Assembly: GCF_000236165.1 (NCBI RefSeq)
Contig: NZ_CM001373.1
Location: 1,156,304 to 1,220,303 of the forward strand
Direction of reading: 5' to 3'
Source of the DNA: Fluoribacter dumoffii NY 23
GTDB lineage: Bacteria; Pseudomonadota; Gammaproteobacteria; Legionellales; Legionellaceae
Length of the DNA: 64,000 nucleotides
Shown: positions 1 to 8,946 of the stretch, piece by piece
Layout: every line of letters begins with the position of its first letter
How positions within the stretch are numbered: position 1 is the first letter of the stretch
Notes under the pieces: model-generated
What the model saw: the letters and a program-made list of their open reading frames with translations, nothing else
Database searches by the model: none
What the model was told of the DNA's origin: nothing
Made by a program: the position numbers and the translations under genes

Positions 1-3000
1 GCTGAGTTCTCAGAAATTAATATTGAAGATCCTAATCCAACTGTCGCATCTGCAATGAATGACGTAATTTTTGACTTTTTAAAAGAAAAAAAGACAAAAC
101 ATAATCTACCAAAATTTGCAGCCGAGGATTTTAGCAACACTGACTATGTGGCATTATCCCAAGAAATTTCGAACTTAGATAGTCAACTTAGAAGCACTGA
201 TAGCTCTCTAAGAGAGGATTTAGTACGGCCTCTTTTAAATGCAAAAACACGACGAAATAGAGACTTGTCTCGACCTGCAAATATGAAAGCGATTGGTGCG
301 CCTAATTATGCATCGGAGTATGCTCATAAAAAACTAGTCAAAGCTATCGCTGGACTAATGCCGGGTGACCGTCAACAAATCTTGTACTATCACTTTGGTG
401 AGGCTCATGCATTCGGTTTTGATGTAGAAAGAACGCCTGAAGGAAAATTGAAAATATTTAGTTTCGAAAGCGTCACTGATCCAAAACACTTACATGCCCT
501 CCAATTACTTCATGATTCACTTACTCAATTAGATGAAGATTTTGAAATTAGAAGCTGTAATTCATTCTTGCAGAAGGATGGTTTTAACTGTGCAACTTAT
601 ACCTATGCAGTATTAAGTGAACTCAGTAAATATGACCATGTTTATGACTATTTACCAGAAGTATCGGAAGAAGATAGTGACGTTACAAGTTTGAAAGGAC
701 AAAAAATATCGATGCGCAAAGCAGATTCGCCTTTTGCAAATCAAGATAGAACGTTTACATTTGAAGTTACTGGTCAGATTAGATGGGTCAGACTGTGTGA
801 TATGCCAACTAAAATAATTTCAATGGGACAATCACATACTGAAATGGAAAAATTACTTAAATTATCTCCTGATTTTGATCTTGATCCTGCAAAATTTGTT
901 GAAATGCTTAAGGAAAAATATCAATTTATTCCAAGTAGCCCGCAAATAACAAAATATATCAATCGTCGACGTGAACATATTGCGAGCCATATAGAAAACT
1001 CTACAGAGGAAGTTAAACAAGAGCCCTATCAGAGAGCCTTAGAAAAAATGCCTTTGCTGGCTCAAATAGATAAAGGACAACTTCCTGATTTTAATAAAGA
1101 AATAATAGAAAATAAAAGTTTAACTTTAGATGAGAAAATTAAGTATATTAAAAATTTATTTTTAACCATAACAATGCGGCGTGGAATCTGTAGCAGTATT
1201 AGATCATATAGTATTAAAGAGTTTTCTGAGCATGAAATTAACGTTCTCATTTTGCTAAGAAATGAATATCTGCGACTTTTAGGAGAACTTGGATTTGAAC
1301 ATCTTAAGAAAGTGATTAGCGACTATGGGGAACCTATATTTCATAATGATCTGGATACTGTTTTTCAACAAAGGCAGGTACCGGCTCAGCCCTTAAGTAC
1401 CATTTTACGTGAAGTGCTTAATAAAGGTCAAAAAGTAGCTATTTATCGTGATATTTCAGAGTTTTCTCTTCCTAAGGGACTAAAAATTCACAATCCATTT
1501 ATTAGCAGATACGAAGGTAATCCGAGTGAAATAACAGCAGAAGCAATAGATGAAATATTTAGTCAACTGGAAGAAGAGTTTCGAGATCCTGAAACAGGCA
1601 TTTCATTTTTTGATGCGAAACAGAAGATACAACTTATTAAGAAATTTTTCGATAAATGTGGCCAAAATGAAATAGCGGATTTAACTAGCCAGCAAATCCA
1701 TGCGATGTTCTTAATGCGTAATCAATGTATCAGATTATTAACTGAGCTAATTGATGATAAGGAATTTATAAATTATTTAAAATCTATGTCATTCTATTTT
1801 AGAAAGCTTGATACAGCGCGCTCAGAATTTGTTGGTAAAATTGGTGAACAATTAGACCCTTCCATTAAAAGTTCTCATGCTGAAATGGAAAAACATTTCT
1901 CAAGAAAAGCATTACTCTTTATTGATAACCATATCCATGAAAGCTATTTTGGACAATTCATAACTCTTCCTGATAATCCTTTATTTAGCCTAATTAACAC
2001 AGAGAATTTTACTAAAGAAAAAATTGTTAAAGCTTTAGAAAAAATTCAAGAGGATTATCGTGATATAGAAGGACAAAGTCGTTTCACTCTTTGGGATTTA
2101 GTAAATTTTATAGATGAAGCTTCTAAATGGTCGAAGGATACGAAAACTAGGGAAGAATTAAAAAATGCTTATTTAACAATTTTGAGTAAACATGAAGAGG
2201 GTTACAAAAACATTAATTTTCATGGGAGGACTACATTAGATATAATCGATTCCTTAATAGGCCATAATTTATCCATAGAGACTTATGAACAATTAATCCT
2301 TGCTCGTTTAAATACTGCGGATAATTTATTGGTAAAGTTAACTATATTAGATGCCGCGTTTCTTCATGTTGCCCCAAACCCAAATCGAAGGAAGATCAAA
2401 CAAGAAGGTTATACACAGCAGCAGCTTCGGGATATTAATGTTTTAAGGTCCGTTTACATGAAATTAATACAAAACGAACCTTATGACAGGGAAAATACTG
2501 ACTTTAATTCTAAGCTGAAAAATTTTCTCGACAAGCGCGACTATTATGGAGAACATAATCCTCATAATTTAATAGATCTTACCTATAGTGATGCTGATGG
2601 TAACAAGCTAAACTCAATCAGAAGTGAAATTGATAGGTTATCTGATGGAGAATCAAGGCCAATCAAACAAATAGTTATTGAAAATGATTTAATTTCTAAA
2701 GACGAGACTAGTTGGATTTCCTTTAGCAATTTACTCTCTCTCATGCATAGATGGCTATCTTATTTTATTGTTAATGTTAATAAGGCAGTAGAGATTGAGA
2801 AACAAAATAAAAAGGCCACAGAGAAAGGAAAAGAAAAAGATGATGCTGTAACACCACCAAGTAGTGAAAACAAAGATACAAACCCACATGCTTCTTGCAC
2901 TCTAGGATTTTTCAGTAATTCATCGTCTAAACAAACGATTTCTCAAGAGCAAAATCTTAGCAGCGTAATAAACAGTTTTTATACCTCATCTGAAGCACTC

Positions 3001-3561
3001 TATCGGAGTGAACGTTTAAATGTAGAACTTAACCGCAGCGGAGACAGTTGGATCCAGTACAATCGCCTTCACCCTGATGTTGGAGGCTTTGAAGATACTT
3101 GGAAATTAAATTTTGCAATATTAAAAGAGGATCTTCCTAAAGCTTTTGAAATTATGGCAACGATTGCGCAAAAAAATGATCTAGCTTGCTTTAAAGTAAT
3201 GACTCAAAATCAAGCAAAGATAGACGCGAGTGAACTTTCTCAAATGTTCGGTAGAGAAATGGTTGTTTATTGCGGAGCAAATCCTGAATTTAATGGAGCT
3301 AAGTGGATTGAAATTATTAATGAAATTGAATTCGCTTTAGATGAAGCAGGAGTTCGCCCCTCTAGAGATTCAGCGCCCAGTTCAAATCGCAGTATTGGGA
3401 AGTACACAAGTTATACTCATCATGCATGGACAACAGGAATGGAGACAAAAGAATGTTATGTACCCTTTGATCAGGGGATTAAAGAAACAGGACTTGAGGA
3501 TGAGGATTTATTTAAAGACTATAACCCTTCAGCGCACATAAAACAATGTAAGAGCAATTAA
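1..3561 (+). CDS. Large putative effector: YopJ-like N-terminal domain, SpvC/OspF-like C-terminal domain (5' partial or start at 55)
   Basis: The frame is open from base 1 with no stop, so the gene may begin upstream; the first ATG in view is at 55 and gives 1168 residues. Counted from that Met, H118, E138 and C179 (context DGFNCATY) have almost the spacing of the YopJ acetyltransferase/CE-clan triad (H109, E128, C172 in YopJ). A long helical, charged middle follows. Residues about 998-1140 resemble remembered phosphothreonine lyase SpvC: the segments PKAFEIM, CFKV (K1047, matching SpvC K136), the GREMVVY strand, and the GKYTSY motif near the end. The catalytic His of SpvC (H106) aligns with Asn here, so lyase activity is doubtful. 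A function on host signalling proteins is inference. The YopJ-like call is moderately sure, the SpvC-like call tentative. Confidence 0.6.
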   Translation, partial: AEFSEINIEDPNPTVASAMNDVIFDFLKEKKTKHNLPKFAAEDFSNTDYVALSQEISNLDSQLRSTDSSLREDLVRPLLNAKTRRNRDLSRPANMKAIGAPNYASEYAHKKLVKAIAGLMPGDRQQILYYHFGEAHAFGFDVERTPEGKLKIFSFESVTDPKHLHALQLLHDSLTQLDEDFEIRSCNSFLQKDGFNCATYTYAVLSELSKYDHVYDYLPEVSEEDSDVTSLKGQKISMRKADSPFANQDRTFTFEVTGQIRWVRLCDMPTKIISMGQSHTEMEKLLKLSPDFDLDPAKFVEMLKEKYQFIPSSPQITKYINRRREHIASHIENSTEEVKQEPYQRALEKMPLLAQIDKGQLPDFNKEIIENKSLTLDEKIKYIKNLFLTITMRRGICSSIRSYSIKEFSEHEINVLILLRNEYLRLLGELGFEHLKKVISDYGEPIFHNDLDTVFQQRQVPAQPLSTILREVLNKGQKVAIYRDISEFSLPKGLKIHNPFISRYEGNPSEITAEAIDEIFSQLEEEFRDPETGISFFDAKQKIQLIKKFFDKCGQNEIADLTSQQIHAMFLMRNQCIRLLTELIDDKEFINYLKSMSFYFRKLDTARSEFVGKIGEQLDPSIKSSHAEMEKHFSRKALLFIDNHIHESYFGQFITLPDNPLFSLINTENFTKEKIVKALEKIQEDYRDIEGQSRFTLWDLVNFIDEASKWSKDTKTREELKNAYLTILSKHEEGYKNINFHGRTTLDIIDSLIGHNLSIETYEQLILARLNTADNLLVKLTILDAAFLHVAPNPNRRKIKQEGYTQQQLRDINVLRSVYMKLIQNEPYDRENTDFNSKLKNFLDKRDYYGEHNPHNLIDLTYSDADGNKLNSIRSEIDRLSDGESRPIKQIVIENDLISKDETSWISFSNLLSLMHRWLSYFIVNVNKAVEIEKQNKKATEKGKEKDDAVTPPSSENKDTNPHASCTLGFFSNSSSKQTISQEQNLSSVINSFYTSSEALYRSERLNVELNRSGDSWIQYNRLHPDVGGFEDTWKLNFAILKEDLPKAFEIMATIAQKNDLACFKVMTQNQAKIDASELSQMFGREMVVYCGANPEFNGAKWIEIINEIEFALDEAGVRPSRDSAPSSNRSIGKYTSYTHHAWTTGMETKECYVPFDQGIKETGLEDEDLFKDYNPSAHIKQCKSN

Positions 3562-3584
3562 TAGCAGATATAGGTTTAGAGTAG

Positions 3585-3674
3585 CTTCCGGGCGCGCCAT
3601 TCTTAATAAAAATCGCAAAAGCTAAAATCACTCCGATCCGGTTGCCAAGGCATCTGATGTCATTGGCCCGGAAG
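3585..3674. repeat. 9-bp perfect inverted repeat in a GC-richer island downstream of the first effector
   Basis: CTTCCGGGC at 3585-3593 is exactly complementary to GCCCGGAAG at 3666-3674. A second small pairing (GCCAA at 3644-3648 with TTGGC at 3663-3667) sits inside. The segment is clearly richer in G+C than its surroundings. It could be a structured 3' end, a terminator without a U-tract, or a remnant of a small mobile repeat. Confidence 0.4.
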
Positions 3675-3753
3675 TGTTGCATGAATAAGTTATATAAATT
3701 GTTTTTAATGTTCTTTAGATATTAATTCATGCTTACACCTAACTAAGGTTAGT

Positions 3754-4617
3754 TCATCTTCTATAAAGAACTGTTTTAAAATCTTCTTCATTTGAAAATT
3801 GTTGTTTTGAACCTTCAAAAAAACTAATTGTTAAGTGCCCTCCACTACCTAATGTATCATGAGGTAATTTCTGCATAATCGATAATTTATTGCCATCTGG
3901 CAAGTTATAAATATTTAATGCTTGACTGGGTCGGTCTCCCCATGAGCTGTATTTATCTTTACTCAGCTTTTTTGCATGCGTGAGGGTGATTTTTTGAGTA
4001 AATGACTTTTCTAAATCTATCAAAAAACATTCTCCGGAATAACATAAAGCAATACAGTGACTTGAAGACAGTACTTGTAGCTCTTTTAAGCTGGGATATT
4101 CTTTGCCAGGTTGCTGCGATAATAGAATTCTATTTTTCTCCTCGCCTGTTTTTCCATTTAAAATCAGGATATAAGGTGGTGCATATTGGTTTGCTGGCTC
4201 AAGCAAGGCAACCAAATCACCGTTGGGTAAAGCATGTAGATGAGTAAGTTTTCCATTCTCTTCGCATTCTTTAATCAAAGGTACCTCTTTGATCTGATGG
4301 TCTTCGCAATTAAAAAATACGAGCCCTGAACTTGATAAGGAATTTGTTTTCTCAAGTACAACCGCAAAAACGATACGGTGACCTGGTAATAAAAGAAAAG
4401 AAGAAACATAGCCTTCTCTATGTGCCTGATAAGTTGAGGGTAAATTTTTATGAGCAAAAAAACTATCAATAACATCTTTAAATGAGTGCGAAACACCCTT
4501 AGCAACTTTTTTTTCATTATTATTGAAAAAACTAAATAAATGAACCAAGAGTTCAACCGGGAGTTCAGGCACTATATCTTGTTGTTCAGTGACCGTATTC
4601 TCTTTTTTTTCTAACAT
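3754..4617 (-). CDS. F-box protein, putative effector with possible beta-propeller C-terminus
   Basis: Residues about 17-55 form an F-box (LPVELLVHLFSFF, then KKVAKGVSHSFKDVI), the eukaryotic motif that binds Skp1 and recruits substrates to SCF ubiquitin ligases; Legionella effectors are known to use it. The remaining ~220 residues show recurring short strand patterns (for example HALPNGDLVALLE and ILNGKTGEE), as in propeller-type substrate receptors, but no clear WD or kelch signature. GGAG lies 7 bases before the ATG at 4617, so the start is firm. The gene stands alone, converging on the large effector to its left. The substrate is unknown. F-box call confident; propeller call is inference. 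Confidence 0.72.
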   Translation of the reverse strand: MLEKKENTVTEQQDIVPELPVELLVHLFSFFNNNEKKVAKGVSHSFKDVIDSFFAHKNLPSTYQAHREGYVSSFLLLPGHRIVFAVVLEKTNSLSSSGLVFFNCEDHQIKEVPLIKECEENGKLTHLHALPNGDLVALLEPANQYAPPYILILNGKTGEEKNRILLSQQPGKEYPSLKELQVLSSSHCIALCYSGECFLIDLEKSFTQKITLTHAKKLSKDKYSSWGDRPSQALNIYNLPDGNKLSIMQKLPHDTLGSGGHLTISFFEGSKQQFSNEEDFKTVLYRR

Positions 4618-4778
4618 GTTACATCTCCATTGTTATCCGAATGCAAACCCATTTAATCTGCTGGCTTTAATTAGTAATGCCTATTAGGGACAAATTAAAG
4701 AAGCATGCAGCTACAACTTGGCTGCTGCGACAAAAATAACATATCAGGAGTTTTAAATCCTTATGTTTTCTAGGCTAT

Positions 4779-4932
4779 TCATAGGAGGGGCTGTTTCACA
4801 TGATGTTCTTTAAATGCATCGACTTGTTCGCGGCTGGTCAATCACTTCACCACTATAACCTTGCCATTTTAATAAAGCCTTAGATTTCAAACCGTAGGGA
4901 CAAAATGTTTTGGCATTACCATCCGGTAAAGA
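4779..4932 (-). pseudogene. Glutaredoxin-like gene remnant with a frameshift
   Basis: Reading the minus strand from 4932 gives SLPDGNAKTFCPYGLKSKAL followed by LKWQGYSGEVIDQP. This resembles the glutaredoxin active-site helix (CPYC region, here CPYG) and the following GY..EV strand. A one-base shift near 4815 then gives QVDAFKEHHVKQPLL and a stop, which continues the same fold pattern. The frame is closed upstream by a stop as well. No start or ribosome-binding site is seen. The second active-site Cys is Gly. I read it as a decayed thioredoxin-fold fragment; chance similarity is possible because the piece is short. Confidence 0.35.
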
Positions 4933-5131
4933 TTTGCTTTTTGAGCTTTGCTACCCATGTGAAGACCCCCATAGGTGAAGATTCTACAATAATAGCCCTG
5001 GTATAAACGGCTTTAGTTATTACTGTGTCTCCTAAATAGAAGTTATAATAGAATCCTTCCATAAAAAGAATGATAAACCTGATAGATTTAGTTTTTTCAT
5101 TTTTAATCAAATAATTTATACGGAATTGGCG
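4933..5131. other. Non-coding remainder of the 4618-5131 gap
   Basis: Together with the glutaredoxin-like remnant this makes a gene-poor stretch of about 500 bases. A 64-codon minus-strand frame runs 5110-4916, but it has no ribosome-binding site and no recognisable similarity. It may be the upstream part of the same decayed gene. Confidence 0.3.
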
Positions 5132-5932
5132 TCAGCTATCTGCTTTCAAGGGCATTAAACCTTCCTGCTCCATAAATTTCATGACTGCATTTAACGTAGC
5201 TTCTTTATCTTGACAAATGGGAGAGTGTCCTGCATTTTGAATTTGTACAGGGAGTAGATCTGGTTTGATAGTCAATAATTTCGTTATATCTCCCGCAGTG
5301 ACTAAACTTCCATGAGCAGGATTACCATAAAGCAACAGCGTTGGGTGCTTAATTTTTTTAAATAAAGCATCTGCATCATAAAGTTTAAATACTTCATCGA
5401 ACTCATGAGTCATTGCAAAAAGCATCTCTGGATCACAGTGCCTGACCTGTTCGGGGATGAATTGATGAATGGGTAATCCCCATTTACTTAATCGAAGTCC
5501 CTGCACCAGTAGATTAATCTGATCCTTAAAGCCTAGAGTTAATTGCCGCAGACCGTCTAAATTCAAAGGAGGATCAATAAGAATGAGCCCTTTCACCAGT
5601 AGGGATTGAGATGCAGCAAGCATACTCCCTATCATTGCCCCTAATGAATGACCAATTAATATAATGGGCTCTTTTATCACTTCCTGTATAAATGTTTGAA
5701 TATCCCCTAAATAATCCTCCAAAAAATAGTGCCCTTGAATTTTTTGGGAATTGCCATGCCCACGGAAATCTGGGGCATAGAGATGAAAACAAGTAGATAA
5801 CTCAGGAGTTATGGATGTGAATGATTGCCAGCGATGCGTAGCGCCATGAAGCAATAACAAAGGCGTTCCTTTATTAGGCCCTTCAGCATAATTAATGTGA
5901 CACAAATGATTATGATGTAAATGCTCTTTCAC
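5132..5932 (-). CDS. Alpha/beta-hydrolase fold protein
   Basis: A 266-residue serine hydrolase of the general alpha/beta family. The oxyanion region is LLLLHGATH, the strand before the first helix is YAPDFRGHGNS, the nucleophile elbow is GHSLGA, and the catalytic His lies in NAGHSPICQ near the C-terminus; the acid is probably the Asp in the VTAGD segment. The start is GTG at 5932, with AGAGG about 6 bases upstream; no better ATG precedes the first strand. There is no signal peptide, so it is probably cytoplasmic or secreted by a specialised route. Such proteins include esterases, lactonases and C-C hydrolases; the substrate cannot be told. It is not in an obvious operon. Confidence 0.8.
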   Translation of the reverse strand: MKEHLHHNHLCHINYAEGPNKGTPLLLLHGATHRWQSFTSITPELSTCFHLYAPDFRGHGNSQKIQGHYFLEDYLGDIQTFIQEVIKEPIILIGHSLGAMIGSMLAASQSLLVKGLILIDPPLNLDGLRQLTLGFKDQINLLVQGLRLSKWGLPIHQFIPEQVRHCDPEMLFAMTHEFDEVFKLYDADALFKKIKHPTLLLYGNPAHGSLVTAGDITKLLTIKPDLLPVQIQNAGHSPICQDKEATLNAVMKFMEQEGLMPLKADS

Positions 5933-6168
5933 TCGAACCTCTTAAATACTTAGTGACAAATCTATGTTTGATCTCTGCATTTGAGTATAGACAATATAAA
6001 TGGAAAGTTAAAAAATAGACAAAAGAGTCAATCGCCTCTTGAATGATGTGCTGTTACATATCAGATTCTGCAAATATGAAAAATTTTTTAATAGGAAGCG
6101 ATAATACTTCTTTGAATAATTGTTCTATAATCCCTTCCAATCTTAAAACCAGTAATAGAGAGTAATGT

Positions 6169-6495
6169 ATGTCAGCTACTAAATCATTAACCAATTTTTA
6201 TGGATCATTTTTTTGGAAATGCGCAAAATTTGCTATCTGCCCCTATCGATTAACCATTAATGCTTTCCTGGACTCTGAAGATCCCGATCCGAATGACCTT
6301 GCCTTAGGAATAGGTGCTTGTCTTGTTTTATCAACTATCGTTCCGATTTTACCAACAATTACCTCTTTAACCATTGCAATTGCTTCGATTGCAGCAGTAC
6401 TTGCCCTTGCTTCTATGTTCGTCACTTATCCCTTGACTATCTTATCTGATGCATGCAGATCCGAGCATTCATATAGACACGAGATTGCATTTTAA
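6169..6495 (+). CDS. Small membrane protein of unknown function
   Basis: 108 residues with an amphipathic N-terminus (SFFWKCAKFAICPYRLTINAF), an acidic DSEDPDPND linker, and two adjoining hydrophobic segments at about residues 43-66 and 68-92. No family recognised. A second frame (6449-6631) overlaps its end and continues with a plausible soluble tail (KLVTGFVGSLNFRTFLKGF). A one-base slip near 6450-6490 would join the two into a product of about 150 residues. Either the gene is frameshifted or the short form is real; the sequence does not decide. GAG lies just before the ATG. Confidence 0.5.
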   Translation: MSATKSLTNFYGSFFWKCAKFAICPYRLTINAFLDSEDPDPNDLALGIGACLVLSTIVPILPTITSLTIAIASIAAVLALASMFVTYPLTILSDACRSEHSYRHEIAF

Positions 6496-6737
6496 TAAAT
6501 TGGTGACTGGGTTTGTAGGTAGCCTCAATTTTAGGACATTTTTAAAGGGATTTTCACTAAATGATGACTCTATTCGTAATAAACAGCTCCAAAAAACCAT
6601 ACAGAAAAATAGAGAATTTATGAAAGCTTGAACACAGGAAATACCAAGTTAGAGACAACTTTATAATCAAGCATGAATAGAGTTATAAATGATAACACAC
6701 ACTACACGTTCACTTGATCTAAACCTAGCTCGAGATT

Positions 6738-7574
6738 TCAATACAGCCACGTTCTTTTAGCCGGAATTTTAATTCCAGTATCCTTATTAAAAATATTTTC
6801 TGTATGGACTAGCCTAATTTCTTCAAAACCACTCGTTAGGCTGAGCCCATCGGGTTGCCATAATCGTGCATAGATTAACTTCGCTTCGCGAAGGGATATT
6901 TTATAGAATGAAGCAAGTTCTGATATTGATTTTTCTGAATCATTTTTCAGTTCTCTAATTCTCTGATTGAAATTATGAATAAAACTTTTTATTTTTACCC
7001 GCTGATGTGGGTCCTGGAAGTTTGATTTATTAACATTCATGACAACCCCTTGATATTCAAAAATAAAATCGTACATACTCATTATTTTAGGTATGATTGG
7101 ATCATATGAGAATGGAGGATTAAGTAACGTAATATCTAATAAGCATTCCTTTAGTTTTTCAAAGCGAATGTTCGTAGCACCAGCTAAAACCCAATGAAAT
7201 TTATCATAATTTTGAGGGTAAATATGCTTTAAATATGATTTTAAAAGCCGTGCATATCCTGTAGGCGTGTCAATACCGGTTATGATTACATCTTTTTTTA
7301 AATCTATAGTTCCACATAAATCTAAAATTCCTCCATGGACAGGCATTATTGCCGCAATATCAGTGTATTTGTCTTGAAGTGCCATAGACAAAGTATCGTC
7401 ATAAGACATGAATACGATGTCTGACCTATGGTCCCTCAAATCATTATGCGCTTCCTCAGCATTTTTAACGTAATTTACATGGATTCCCAGGTTATTTTTA
7501 ACAGCCTCTAAGATAAAAAACACAATATCTTTGAAAGCGGAGATTTGAAGAATATTATCTTTCATGCTGTTCAA
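6738..7574 (-). CDS. NMT1/SsuA-like periplasmic-binding-fold protein lacking a signal peptide
   Basis: 278 residues. The N-terminal half has the type II solute-binding pattern (ILEAVKNNLGIHVNYV, then SDIVFMSYDDTLSMA, and DVIITGIDTPTGYARLLKSYL), as in proteins that bind aromatic sulfonates or pyrimidine precursors. No signal peptide or lipobox is present and there is no permease or ATPase gene nearby, so a transport role is unlikely; it may be a cytoplasmic sensor or enzyme of the same fold. The start is TTG at 7574 overlapping the upstream stop (TTGA) or ATG at 7565. It is the last gene of an operon with the amidohydrolase and RidA-like genes. Function inferred only from fold and context. Confidence 0.5.
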   Translation of the reverse strand: MNSMKDNILQISAFKDIVFFILEAVKNNLGIHVNYVKNAEEAHNDLRDHRSDIVFMSYDDTLSMALQDKYTDIAAIMPVHGGILDLCGTIDLKKDVIITGIDTPTGYARLLKSYLKHIYPQNYDKFHWVLAGATNIRFEKLKECLLDITLLNPPFSYDPIIPKIMSMYDFIFEYQGVVMNVNKSNFQDPHQRVKIKSFIHNFNQRIRELKNDSEKSISELASFYKISLREAKLIYARLWQPDGLSLTSGFEEIRLVHTENIFNKDTGIKIPAKRTWLY

Positions 7575-8917
7575 TTATTCCCAAGTAATTTTGCATTCTT
7601 GACTATGCGGGTACTTGATTCAACCAGTTTTTCTTTCAGTTTGTTTAGACCAGGATAAACTAATTTTCCTTGACGCTTTGCAATTTTGCCATCAACGATA
7701 ACCGTATCCACATTGTGTCTCTCAGCATAAAAAAGAATTGACTGAAGAGGATTATGCACCGGCCAAAGATTTATATTTTTAGGATCAATAAGTATCAAAT
7801 CAGCCTTCATGTCTTTAGCTATCTTACCGATTAATTTATCCAAATGGAGAGCCTTTGCACTGTTAATCGTGATCCAATCTAAAGCTTTATCACAAGAAAG
7901 ACCAATACCGTTCACTCCAGAGCCAGAGTCTAATATGGTCTGATTGTCAAGCGCGCGCTGTGTTTGCAGGGCAAAGCGTAGTTGTGCGAATAAATTTCCA
8001 GAAATATTTGATGGAATATCAGTACCCAAAGCCGGTTCTCCACCAGCTTGTAAAAATTTCCCGGTTGCTGGAAAACCATGTCCCATTTGCATTTCAACTT
8101 CAGGGGTTATGCTAAGTGATGCGCCATGCTCAGCGATCAATTGATATTCTTCCAATGACAGATTATTACCATGCACAAAGTTAATTCGGCTATCTAACAA
8201 GCCCGCCTCATGTATCTTTTTCACCCCAAATTTTGCCAAGCCTACCCCGACATGCATGCTCGCTAAAACATTCAAATCTCGGGCTAATTGAATATCGCTA
8301 ACAAATACTTCATCCGTTGTGAAATCTGGTCCTCGCAAAGCAAGCCCCATTTGTATTCGCCCCTCAGCTTGAGAGTTGTGTTTCTTTAAAAACTCAACAG
8401 CATCATGGGGATGCCCTTCAGAACTGTTAAACCACCACTTCGCAGCATCAATTCCAGGCGTGCCATAACCAAACACAGCACGAATGCCAGAATACTCCAA
8501 ACCTTGCAGAGCACTCTCTGCATAATCCAGTCCATTAATGTTATTACACCAATCAAGTAGGCAAGTTACTCCAGCATCGAGTTGTTCCAAAGCACCGCAC
8601 AAGTTGGCAAGATACATATCTTCTGGTGTAAATTCACACCCAAGAGTATCGAGCATTTTTTCAAAATAATCAGATAAGCTCCAATTTCCAGCCACTCCGT
8701 GTAATCCTGCTTGCCATACATGAATGTGTGCATTCACCAAGCCTGGCATGATAATCATGTCATGAGCTTCTATAATTTCAGCATCATTTTTCTCGATGCT
8801 TGCTCCTATATCTTTAATCTTGTCGTTGACAATTAAAATGTCCACTTTGTGCATGAACCAAGGGCTCGTTCTGTCCAGTAGCAAACCATTACGAATCAAA
8901 ATAGGTTTTTTTTCCAT
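7571..8917 (-). CDS. Metal-dependent amidohydrolase (cytosine/S-adenosylhomocysteine deaminase-like, TRZ/ATZ family)
   Basis: 448 residues, typical length for the family. Metal ligands are visible: the HxH pair in VNAHIHVWQAG, His in ASMHVGVG, His in NFVHGNNLS, and the catalytic Asp in ALGTDIPSN. The C-terminal beta-domain ends with the usual DLILID and VIVDGKI segments. These enzymes hydrolyse C-N bonds of purines, pyrimidines or triazines in the cytoplasm. It lies 29 bases after the RidA-like gene and overlaps the next gene by 4 bases, so the three are probably co-transcribed. A RidA partner, which removes reactive enamine or imine products, fits a nitrogen-heterocycle degradation or salvage role. 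The substrate is not determined. Confidence 0.85.
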   Translation of the reverse strand: MEKKPILIRNGLLLDRTSPWFMHKVDILIVNDKIKDIGASIEKNDAEIIEAHDMIIMPGLVNAHIHVWQAGLHGVAGNWSLSDYFEKMLDTLGCEFTPEDMYLANLCGALEQLDAGVTCLLDWCNNINGLDYAESALQGLEYSGIRAVFGYGTPGIDAAKWWFNSSEGHPHDAVEFLKKHNSQAEGRIQMGLALRGPDFTTDEVFVSDIQLARDLNVLASMHVGVGLAKFGVKKIHEAGLLDSRINFVHGNNLSLEEYQLIAEHGASLSITPEVEMQMGHGFPATGKFLQAGGEPALGTDIPSNISGNLFAQLRFALQTQRALDNQTILDSGSGVNGIGLSCDKALDWITINSAKALHLDKLIGKIAKDMKADLILIDPKNINLWPVHNPLQSILFYAERHNVDTVIVDGKIAKRQGKLVYPGLNKLKEKLVESSTRIVKNAKLLGNN

Positions 8918-8946
8918 GTTTTATCCAACTCTTTCAATTTGATGCC

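Noticed and set aside
4916..5110. 64-codon minus-strand frame
   Set aside because: No start signal; probably part of the decayed stretch next to the glutaredoxin-like remnant.
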